Assembly: GCA_020217165.1 (NCBI GenBank)
Contig: JAIWOE010000069.1
Location: 1-16,911 of the forward strand
DNA: 16,911 bases
From: Desulfovibrio sp.
GTDB lineage: Bacteria > Desulfobacterota > Desulfovibrionia > Desulfovibrionales > Desulfovibrionaceae
Reading direction: 5' to 3'
Position numbers and translations under genes: made by a program. This document shows positions 6,290 to 12,667 of the stretch, one piece after another. The notes beneath the pieces are model-generated. The model was not told the origin of the DNA, did no database searches, and was given only the letters and a program-made list of their open reading frames with translations. Numbering within the stretch: the first letter of the stretch is position 1; the number at the start of each line of letters is the position of its first letter.

Positions 6290-8273
6290 AAAATTGCGCC
6301 AACCTGTTGGGGGCTCGTGTGGCGTGATCGGGTTGTCCTTCTTCGTGACTGGCATCGGGGCTGGCAAACAGGCCATTAGGCAGGGATCGCCGGCGTGTGC
6401 GGTCCATGATAAAAAAATCAACAGATTCAAGCATTTGAGTGGCCTGAGCCGCCAGCGTCTGGGCAGTGCTGCTCACTTCTTCCGCCGTGGCTGCGTTCTG
6501 CTGGATGACCTGATCCAGCTGGCCAATGGCCTTGTTGATTTGCAGGGCTCCGGCCTTCTGTTGTTCGGAGGTGGCGGCGATTTCCTGGATGAGGGCCGCC
6601 GTGCGCTGGATTTCCGGCACCAGCTGCTGCAGTTTGCGCTCGGCTTCCTCGGCCACGGCCACACTGGAGCCGGAGAGGGTGCCAATTTCCGCCGCCGCCG
6701 TGCCGCTGCGTTCGGCCAGCTTGCGTACCTCCGCGGCCACCACGGCAAAGCCCTTGCCCTGGTCCCCGGCCCGGGCGGCCTCGATGGCGGCATTGAGGGC
6801 CAGCAGGTTCGTTTGGCGGGCAATTTCTTCAATGATGCCGATTTTTTCGGCAATCTGGCGCATGGCGGCCAGGGTGTGGGTTACGGCTTCACCACTGTGC
6901 CGGGCTTCGTCGGCGGCGGCGGTGGCGATGGCGTCCGTCTTTTGGGCATTTTCTGCGTTGTGGGCGACACTGGAGGACATCTCCTCCATGGAAGATGAAA
7001 TTTCCTCTATGGCTGCTGCCTGTTCCGTCGCCCCTTGGGCCAGGGTCTGGCTGGAGGAGGAGAACTCCTCGCAGCCACTGGCCACGCGTTCGGCAGAACT
7101 TTTCACATCCACAATCACGGTTTTGAGCCGGCTCACCATATCACGCAGGGCCTGGGCCAGCTCACCGGTTTCGTCACCGCTTGTATAGGTCACCTGATGG
7201 AACAATTCACCTTCGGCCATGCCCTTGGCGGCGTCCACCCCCTCACGCAGGGGTCGGGTGATGATGCGGGCCAGGACCACGCCCAGGACCACGGCCAGCA
7301 GCGCCCCCACGGCCATGCCACTCACGGCCACCGTGGAGGCCACGTTGACGCTGGCCTGGGCCTGGCGCGAGGTTTCCCGCGTGGCGTCAGCCACATGGTC
7401 CATCAGACGGGCAAGCACCTGCAGGGCCACCACCTGCTTTTCCCGGGCCACTTCCATGGATTGCCGGTACATTTCCTGATACATGGCCTCGGCCTTGTCC
7501 GCCTCCGCAGCCAGCACCCCGAACATGGAAAAGGTGGAAGCCATGGCCGGGAGCATGGTCTTATACGCATCGCCGGCCGCGGCACGGTCATGGGCAGCCA
7601 GGTGGGTTTTGATGTCGGCTACGCCCTTGTGGAAGGCGTTGTGATGCGGAATGATTTCCTGCAAGGCGTTCTGGATGGCCGGATTGCGAATGGTCTTGGC
7701 CTCTCCCTGCAACCACTTGCCAAAGTTGCAGGCCGTGGGGTCGGTGCCCCCCTGCACGGGCATGTCCAGGTGCAGGAGGTTGTTCACATTGGTGGCCAGG
7801 GCGTAGTGATCCCCGCGGAACAATTCCATTTTGCGACGCAGTTCCGTGGGATTGCGCACGTCGGCGTCATCAAGTTCCCTGGAACGTTGGAGGAACAACG
7901 CGTTGCTGGCCTCCCAGTCCTTCCAGGCTGCCTGCAATTCGGCGAGGGCAGAGTCCTGGCCCAGCAGGGGGGCCAGGGCGGCGAAGGCCCGCCCCAGGGC
8001 GGCCTGGGCGTCTTCGATGTTGGCATACTGGCGGACCTTGTCCTGTTCGGACAATCCCGGAGCCAGCAGCGTCCGGGTGGCCACACGCAGGCGCTCGGCC
8101 TCGGTTTTCAAGGTCATGAGTTGCTCGACGGCGGGCATCTGCACTTCCGTCAAGGCGAGGACGTTTTGATCAAGGATGCCGATGGATCGCAAGGTGGCCA
8201 AGCCTACGACGGCGGTGATGGCCGCCGCTCCCAGGAATCCCCCCACCAATTTGTGCCGCAGGCGAAGGCGCAT
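6288..8273 (-). CDS. Methyl-accepting chemotaxis protein with periplasmic CZB-like zinc motif
   Basis: A transmembrane chemoreceptor of 661 residues that signals to CheA/CheW. Order: TM1 (about 9-31), periplasmic helical sensor (about 32-308), TM2 (about 309-336), HAMP (about 333-388) and the cytoplasmic signalling domain, whose hairpin tip [20 protein letters not shown] (483-502) is canonical. In the sensor region there is a CZB-like pattern: His156, Cys182 in CNFGKW, then HHNAFH (His211 and His215), the three-histidine/one-cysteine ligand set of zinc-binding chemoreceptor domains. CZB domains are usually cytoplasmic, so this placement is notable. No C-terminal pentapeptide for CheR is present. 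The start at 8273 is chosen for its GAGGGGG ribosome binding site seven bases upstream; the frame stays open to 8345 without support. It is probably monocistronic, with hairpins at its end. Confidence 0.94.
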   Translation of the reverse strand: MRLRLRHKLVGGFLGAAAITAVVGLATLRSIGILDQNVLALTEVQMPAVEQLMTLKTEAERLRVATRTLLAPGLSEQDKVRQYANIEDAQAALGRAFAALAPLLGQDSALAELQAAWKDWEASNALFLQRSRELDDADVRNPTELRRKMELFRGDHYALATNVNNLLHLDMPVQGGTDPTACNFGKWLQGEAKTIRNPAIQNALQEIIPHHNAFHKGVADIKTHLAAHDRAAAGDAYKTMLPAMASTFSMFGVLAAEADKAEAMYQEMYRQSMEVAREKQVVALQVLARLMDHVADATRETSRQAQASVNVASTVAVSGMAVGALLAVVLGVVLARIITRPLREGVDAAKGMAEGELFHQVTYTSGDETGELAQALRDMVSRLKTVIVDVKSSAERVASGCEEFSSSSQTLAQGATEQAAAIEEISSSMEEMSSSVAHNAENAQKTDAIATAAADEARHSGEAVTHTLAAMRQIAEKIGIIEEIARQTNLLALNAAIEAARAGDQGKGFAVVAAEVRKLAERSGTAAAEIGTLSGSSVAVAEEAERKLQQLVPEIQRTAALIQEIAATSEQQKAGALQINKAIGQLDQVIQQNAATAEEVSSTAQTLAAQATQMLESVDFFIMDRTRRRSLPNGLFASPDASHEEGQPDHATRAPNRLAQF

Positions 8274-8382
8274 GCAATATCCCCCTCGTACATAGCAATG
8301 TCGCAGATACCGGTGGAACCCTACCAGCTTTGGGGCCGCAGTCAATCCACAAGTTTTAGGGGGAAATTCCTACTGCCCGCTA

Positions 8383-9603
8383 TTACCCCCCGGGCTTCAG
8401 CACATCAAGGATCTGCAGGCGGGAGGCCTGCCAGGCAGGATACGCGCCTGCCACCAGGCCCAGGAGCATGGACCCTGCCAGGGCGCCAGCCAGCAGCAAA
8501 GGATCGGCCACAAAAGGCAGGCCGCCGAATCGGGCCGCGGCAAGCATGATGCCCATGGCGCCAAGCACCCCCAGCAGCCCCCCCGTGCCGGCCATGAGTC
8601 CGGATTCCAATAAAAATTGCCGGATGATGTCCGTCCGTCTGGCGCCGGCGGCCCGGCGCACCCCGATTTCCAGCCGCCGGGCGCGCACCAGCAGGATCAT
8701 GATGGAAAGGATGCCCAGTCCGCCCACGGAAAAGGAAATGCTGGAGCTGATGAGCCCCAGGGTGCCCACCAGGTCCAGGGCCTGGCGTTGCAGGCGGATG
8801 GTGTCTTCCGCTGTCAGGACACTGAAATCCTCCCGCTGCCCGGGACCGATGCGATGACGCTGCCGCAGCAGCTCCGTGGCCGCAGCCTTGAGGGCGGTTT
8901 TGTCAGCCGTGGGGGCCAGTTCCAGATAGACGCCGTTGATCCAGTCCTGGTTGGAGAGGCGCCGCATGAGGGTGGACAGGGGCACGTAGGTTTGTTCATC
9001 CTGATTGCTGCCAGTCAGGTCCGCACCCTTGGGGGCGGAGACCCCCACCACCTGCAGGATGGCGCGGTGGGCGCGCACGCTTTGGCCCACGGCCCGGGCG
9101 GGGTCCTGAAACAACCGCTCGGCAATGGCCCAGCCCAGCACGCACACCATGGCCCGGTGCGCTTCATCCTGCGGAGAAATGAACCGACCGTGGGCCACTT
9201 CCAGGCTGCGCACCCGGGCGTAGTCCGGCCACACCCCCACCAGGGTGGAGAGTATTTGCGTGGCGCCGGACTTCAGGGCGCCGCTCTTCTGGGCAAAGGG
9301 CGAGCCAGCCAGTACCCCCGGCAGGGTGCCCTGCAGGGTGAGGGCGTCGCCGATGGTGAACGTACGGGCCAGGGTGCCGGCGCTGGCCCCGCTGCGTCGG
9401 AACCGCACCTGGCCGGACACGGCGGCGAACAGGTTGGGGCCCAGCTTTTCCGTTTCCAACTCCGCCTGTCGGACCATGGACTGGGAGACATGCTGCACCC
9501 CGGTGAGGGCCAGCGCCCCCAGGAACACCCCCAGCATGGCCAAGATGGTCCGCAGTTTGTGCACAGCCAGGGAGGCCAGGGCAATCTTCAGGCTCAACCA
9601 CAT
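8383..9603 (-). CDS. ABC transporter permease, MacB/FtsX family
   Basis: An inner-membrane permease of 406 residues. It has the MacB-type layout: TM1 near the N-terminus (about 20-40, after SLAVHKLRTILAMLG), a large periplasmic domain (about 41-275), then three helices (about 278-308, 330-357, 368-392). The FtsX signature is clear (EIGVRRAAGARRTDIIRQFL), as is the usual C-terminal P-A-x-x-A-s-r ending (PAWQASRLQILDVLKPGG). Such permeases work with a LolD/MacB-like ATPase in lipoprotein, peptide or drug export, often with a membrane-fusion protein. Neither partner is in the window, which is unusual because they are normally adjacent. ATG 9603 gives the expected N-terminus but has only a weak ribosome binding site. 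The 109 bases after it lead to the chemoreceptor gene. The substrate is unknown. Confidence 0.9.
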   Translation of the reverse strand: MWLSLKIALASLAVHKLRTILAMLGVFLGALALTGVQHVSQSMVRQAELETEKLGPNLFAAVSGQVRFRRSGASAGTLARTFTIGDALTLQGTLPGVLAGSPFAQKSGALKSGATQILSTLVGVWPDYARVRSLEVAHGRFISPQDEAHRAMVCVLGWAIAERLFQDPARAVGQSVRAHRAILQVVGVSAPKGADLTGSNQDEQTYVPLSTLMRRLSNQDWINGVYLELAPTADKTALKAAATELLRQRHRIGPGQREDFSVLTAEDTIRLQRQALDLVGTLGLISSSISFSVGGLGILSIMILLVRARRLEIGVRRAAGARRTDIIRQFLLESGLMAGTGGLLGVLGAMGIMLAAARFGGLPFVADPLLLAGALAGSMLLGLVAGAYPAWQASRLQILDVLKPGG

Positions 9604-9677
9604 GCCCGGGACTCTACCGGCTGCGCTGCGGACAAGGCAAGACCAGGGCGGAAAAATTAACGCATGGTAAAAAAAAT

Positions 9678-9707
9678 GTGACTTTTGATGCCCGTCAGGA
9701 CTATTAT
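9678..9707 (+). promoter_or_regulatory. Possible promoter of the sigma-factor/pilin operon
   Basis: GTGACT (9678-9683, 4/6 match to a -35 box) and TATTAT (9702-9707, 5/6 match to a -10 box) are 18 bases apart, preceded by a run of eight A (9669-9676) that could act as an UP element. If used, transcription would start close to the ATG at 9719, giving a nearly leaderless message. I do not see an obvious ECF-type AAC-containing -35 element, so autoregulation by the encoded sigma factor is not shown. Confidence 0.25.
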
Positions 9708-9718
9708 TGATAGCAACC

Positions 9719-10327
9719 ATGGACCAGGACCGCGAACACTCCATTATCCGCCAAGTGCTGGCCGGGGACCGCGAGGCGTTCGCGCTGCTGGTGGAGGCAT
9801 ATCAACAGCAGCTCTTTCACATGGCCTATGTGCTGACCGGCTCGGCGGACCAGGCGGAGGACGTGGTGCAGGACACCTTTGTGTGCATGTACGACAAGCT
9901 CGGCAGCTTTCGCCTGGAGCCAGGAGTACGGCTGGCGCCATGGATGTTCGCCATCTGTCGGCATGCCGCCTTTCGGCTGCGCAAGCGAGGGGGGCGGATG
10001 GTGACCGGCGCCCAGCACCTGGTGGACGATGCCAATCAGGGCCGAGGGATAGAGATAGTCGGTGCCCTGGATCCGGAGGCCGGCAGGACTGTGGATTGTG
10101 AGGATCAAGTGTTCCGCAGCGAGCAGGGCCGTATGCTGGCGCAATACTTGCTGCGCCTGCCGGTGGAGCTGCGGGAGGCGCTGGTGCTGCGCTTTACGGA
10201 GGAGTTATCCTTTCGGGAGCTGGCGGAGGTGCTGGGCATCTCCCAGCAGGCGGCCAAGATGCGCGTGTATCGCGGCCTGACCAGATTGCGGGAAATCATG
10301 CCGGGTCATCTTCGGGATGGGGCATGA
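9719..10327 (+). CDS. ECF-type RNA polymerase sigma factor
   Basis: A group 4 sigma factor of 202 residues. Region 2 (about 20-90) shows the typical core: LVEAYQQQLFHMAYVLTG, then ADQAEDVVQDTFVCMY and WMFAICRHAAFRLRKR. Region 4 (about 143-195) has LPVELREALVLRF, the helix-turn-helix FRELAEVLGISQQAAKMRVY, and RGLTRLRE. Regions 1 and 3 are missing, as expected for the family. Start choice: ATG 9719 has no ribosome binding site, while an in-frame TTG at 9707 has AGGA six bases upstream and would add four residues. The next gene begins inside its 3' end, and the operon continues into four pilin genes, which suggests that it controls their expression. It diverges from the ABC permease gene. Confidence 0.93.
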   Translation: MDQDREHSIIRQVLAGDREAFALLVEAYQQQLFHMAYVLTGSADQAEDVVQDTFVCMYDKLGSFRLEPGVRLAPWMFAICRHAAFRLRKRGGRMVTGAQHLVDDANQGRGIEIVGALDPEAGRTVDCEDQVFRSEQGRMLAQYLLRLPVELREALVLRFTEELSFRELAEVLGISQQAAKMRVYRGLTRLREIMPGHLRDGA

Positions 10328-11033
10328 AGACCCGCGGCGCGCACGTATTGAGCAACTTTTGATGACATTTGGGGTGGTTATGACATCAGATACCAGGCGT
10401 GCTCCCGGCGTTTCCGCCCTCGAAGGCGTGCTGGCGGATGACGCACGGTGGGAGCTGGGGGAATTGGGCGAGCTGGCGGCCATGTTACACGGGGCCGAGC
10501 GCGCCACACCGCGACCGGGCCTCGTCAGCCGGGTGATGTCCGCGGTTCCGTTGCGGCGGCCGGGCCTGCAGGGCAGGCTGCAGGACTGGTACCAGCGGCA
10601 GTTTGGCGTGTCGGCCTGGTTGCCGGGGCGCATCATCGCCACCGCGGCCGGGAGGTGCCATCTGTTCTTCTATTTTGTGGGCCTGCTGCACCTGGGGATG
10701 GCAGCCGTGCTGGCGGTGGAACTGCAGGGTTATGCGCACCTCTTTCCCAGCTGGATCAGCCGCCAGCCAGCGTTATCCTGCGCCATGGCCCTCTTGCTGC
10801 TGTGCCTGGGGGTGCTGCTGAGCCGGCGCACGCGGTACAGCAAAGTCCTGGCCAGGTTGGGCCTTGGGGTCTATTTTATTGCGGTGCTGGGCAACAGCCT
10901 GGGCATTGCCACCACCTTCGCGGCGCATGGGGCGGTGTGGGCCGCCGTGTCCCTGGCGGGCTGCGGCATTATCCTGGGGTCATTTTTGGGAACCATGCTG
11001 TTTACCTGTGCAGGAGATGGCCGTCATGTATAA
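10317..11033 (+). CDS. Four-helix membrane protein, candidate anti-sigma factor
   Basis: A 238-residue protein whose frame overlaps the sigma gene by 11 bases, suggesting translational coupling. The N-terminal third is cytoplasmic and helical (about 30-80) and includes PRPGLVSRVMSAVPLRR, resembling the linker region after the sigma-binding helices of many membrane anti-sigma factors. The zinc-binding HxxxCxxC motif of ZAS anti-sigma factors is absent. Four hydrophobic segments follow (about 114-136, 152-169, 180-199, 206-231) instead of the usual single one. The role as anti-sigma factor is inferred from position and this weak resemblance; the sequence alone would make it an unknown membrane protein. 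The start is uncertain: ATG at 10362 or 10380 in the same frame would also work, and none has a clear ribosome binding site. It overlaps the next gene by eight bases. Confidence 0.6.
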   Translation: MGHEDPRRARIEQLLMTFGVVMTSDTRRAPGVSALEGVLADDARWELGELGELAAMLHGAERATPRPGLVSRVMSAVPLRRPGLQGRLQDWYQRQFGVSAWLPGRIIATAAGRCHLFFYFVGLLHLGMAAVLAVELQGYAHLFPSWISRQPALSCAMALLLLCLGVLLSRRTRYSKVLARLGLGVYFIAVLGNSLGIATTFAAHGAVWAAVSLAGCGIILGSFLGTMLFTCAGDGRHV

Positions 11034-11556
11034 GAGCACACGCACCTCCACCAAATGCACCGGCCATGCCGGCCATGTCCGATTGCAGGCAGGGATCAGC
11101 ATGCTGGAGATAGTTATTGTGCTGGTTCTGGTGGGTATTCTGGCTACGGCTGCAATCCATACTGTCGATACCCAGGAAATAAACTACTACGCCGAGGTCG
11201 ACAACCTGCAAAACGCCCTGCGGTACGCGCAGCTACTAGCCATGGGTGATCAGGAAGTCTGGAATATCAACATCAAAAACTCGGAATACGAACTGCAGCG
11301 TAACTGCGCGACCCAGGATCCAGAAGGTCGCCTGGTGCGCCTTCCGGGGCAGGGTTCTGTTGTCTATGCAATTCCAAACGGTATCAGTATGTTCGGATCG
11401 CAGAATATCGCCTTCAACAGCAGGGGACAGCCCAGCGGCTGCGATGGTGTTGCATTGGCCGGAGACGTTGTGGTGACGGTGGACACCAGCAAATTACCGT
11501 CCGGAACAAAGCTCGGTGACTTCACCATCACCGCTAACACGGGGTTCATCCAATGA
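11026..11556 (+). CDS. Prepilin-like protein, FimT/GspH type minor pilin
   Basis: A 176-residue minor pilin or pseudopilin. After a basic 23-residue leader, the prepilin peptidase site is G23 before ISMLE: Ile24 would become the methylated N-terminus and Glu28 is the conserved Glu at mature position 5. The hydrophobic helix IVIVLVLVGILATAA follows, then a globular domain with NALRYAQLLAM, typical of the FimT/GspH start, and a strand-rich C-terminus. It is the first of four pilin-like genes and sits where GspH sits in GspH-I-J-K sets. ATG 11026 is chosen because AGGAG lies nine bases upstream; it overlaps the preceding stop by eight bases. A and T seem more common at third codon positions here than in the neighbours, judged by eye. 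Ile instead of Phe at mature position 1 is mildly unusual. Confidence 0.82.
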   Translation: MYKSTRTSTKCTGHAGHVRLQAGISMLEIVIVLVLVGILATAAIHTVDTQEINYYAEVDNLQNALRYAQLLAMGDQEVWNINIKNSEYELQRNCATQDPEGRLVRLPGQGSVVYAIPNGISMFGSQNIAFNSRGQPSGCDGVALAGDVVVTVDTSKLPSGTKLGDFTITANTGFIQ

Positions 11557-12095
11557 ACAGCGCACCACGTGATGTTCCTGAAAAAATGTTGGCCCCTCGC
11601 ACGGTAGGCCCGAACGGATTCACCCTCATTGATCTCATTATGGCCCTGGTGGTGCTGGCCATTGCCGGTGGGGCCCTCGTCTCTTTCATGCAGATTGGCA
11701 GCACAGTGGACGTGCCTGTGCAGCGCCTGCGGGCGGACAAGGAATTCGAGGCGGCCATGGAGAACATTCTGGCGGATTACAACAACAATTTCATGCGCAG
11801 CTGGCCGGATGCTCCGCCTGAAGATTTTGATGTGTGCGATGAGAGCATGCCGTTGTATGACCCAAGAAACAATGCCACTGCCGTCGAAGAAGGCGGCGGG
11901 CTGGTCTCTTCCTTGATGTTGTTCCGCAATGAGCTACTGACAAATGCCACAAAATACGGCGATATCACCGTGGAAGACATCACATGTGTGACCATGCGCG
12001 ACACGGATGCACCGTTCATGCAGCAGTTGCGCATTCAGGTGCGGAGCAACAGTGTCGTCAATCCGCAACGGATGATCCTTACCGTCGGCAGATAG
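11553..12095 (+). CDS. Prepilin-like protein, PilV/GspI type minor pilin
   Basis: A 180-residue minor pilin-like protein whose ATG overlaps the previous stop codon (ATGA), so translation is probably coupled. The prepilin motif is NGFTLIDLIMALVVLAIAGG: cleavage after Gly22, Phe23 as mature residue 1. Mature position 5 is Asp27 rather than the near-universal Glu. The helix is followed by a soluble domain with an acidic stretch (APPEDFDVCDESMPLYD), two cysteines (one in CDESMP, one in ITCVTM) and a final strand region. The canonical FTL start and the second place in the series fit the PilV/GspI slot, although the soluble domain is too divergent for a sure assignment. It would sit in the inner membrane before assembly and in the pilus tip afterwards. 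Confidence 0.8.
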   Translation: MNSAPRDVPEKMLAPRTVGPNGFTLIDLIMALVVLAIAGGALVSFMQIGSTVDVPVQRLRADKEFEAAMENILADYNNNFMRSWPDAPPEDFDVCDESMPLYDPRNNATAVEEGGGLVSSLMLFRNELLTNATKYGDITVEDITCVTMRDTDAPFMQQLRIQVRSNSVVNPQRMILTVGR

Positions 12096-12103
12096 GGGGA
12101 GCC

Positions 12104-12643
12104 ATGCAGACCAGAAGCACGCAACACGGGTTCACCCTGGTAGAGATGATCGCCAGCCTTGTCATCCTCGGGGTGGTGGCCATGGTGGGCACCCTGGGCA
12201 TGGCCGAGGTCATGCGGTCCTACGTCATGACGTCGGATCATTCCTCCATGTCCCAGAAAACCCAGGTGGCGCTAGCAAGATTGTACCTGGAACTGCAACA
12301 CCTGGCCGAGGTGACGGCCTCAGGCGATACATCTATCACCTACCGGCCCCGGTTCACCTTCGCCCAGGGCATCTTGGATCCCGCGGTGAATGCCTATAAC
12401 GCCGGCGCCGGCACCCTGACCCTGGACGGCAATGTGCTGCTGGACAATGTGCAGCAATTCGAACTGCGCTACTGCACCAGCAGCGATCTTGACTGCAATC
12501 CCACGGCCAGCTTTGATGATGAACTGACGCAGGTCATCGAAGTCAATGTGGTGGTTGGCGGTGCGGATACCAATGGCACCGGAGACAGGGTTCCCAGGGT
12601 CTTCCAGACCCGCGTGCAACCTGTCATTTTCCACTTCTCCTAG
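12104..12643 (+). CDS. Prepilin-like protein, PilW/GspJ type minor pilin
   Basis: A 179-residue protein with a textbook type IV prepilin N-terminus: an eight-residue leader before Gly9, then FTLVEMIASLVILGVVAM with Glu14 at mature position 5. Downstream, YLELQHLAE and LDNVQQFELRYC resemble the PilW/GspJ pattern (a strand with V-x-x-F-x-x-x-Y), followed by VIEVNVVVGG and a C-terminal strand region after TRVQPVIF. Two cysteines, in RYCTSSDLDC, could form a small disulfide loop. The start at 12104 has AGGGGGA just upstream and lies eight bases after the previous stop. In T2SS and type IV pilus systems, I-J-K or V-W-X subunits form the tip complex that starts fibre assembly; this is the J/W slot. 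Confidence 0.85.
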   Translation: MQTRSTQHGFTLVEMIASLVILGVVAMVGTLGMAEVMRSYVMTSDHSSMSQKTQVALARLYLELQHLAEVTASGDTSITYRPRFTFAQGILDPAVNAYNAGAGTLTLDGNVLLDNVQQFELRYCTSSDLDCNPTASFDDELTQVIEVNVVVGGADTNGTGDRVPRVFQTRVQPVIFHFS

Positions 12644-12667
12644 CCGTTTCACCCACAGGAGCGTTCA

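Noticed and set aside
7035..8549. 504-codon + strand frame opposite the chemoreceptor
   Set aside because: It is the shadow of a well-supported chemoreceptor; the translation is low-complexity Gly/His/Gln-rich and runs across an intergenic gap into the permease gene.
8617..9660. + strand frame opposite the ABC permease
   Set aside because: The permease has clear FtsX signatures on the other strand; the opposite product has no motif or plausible start.
3644..11033. Idea that the rhomboid cuts the candidate anti-sigma factor
   Set aside because: The two genes are over 6 kb apart in unrelated transcripts, and nothing in either sequence links them.
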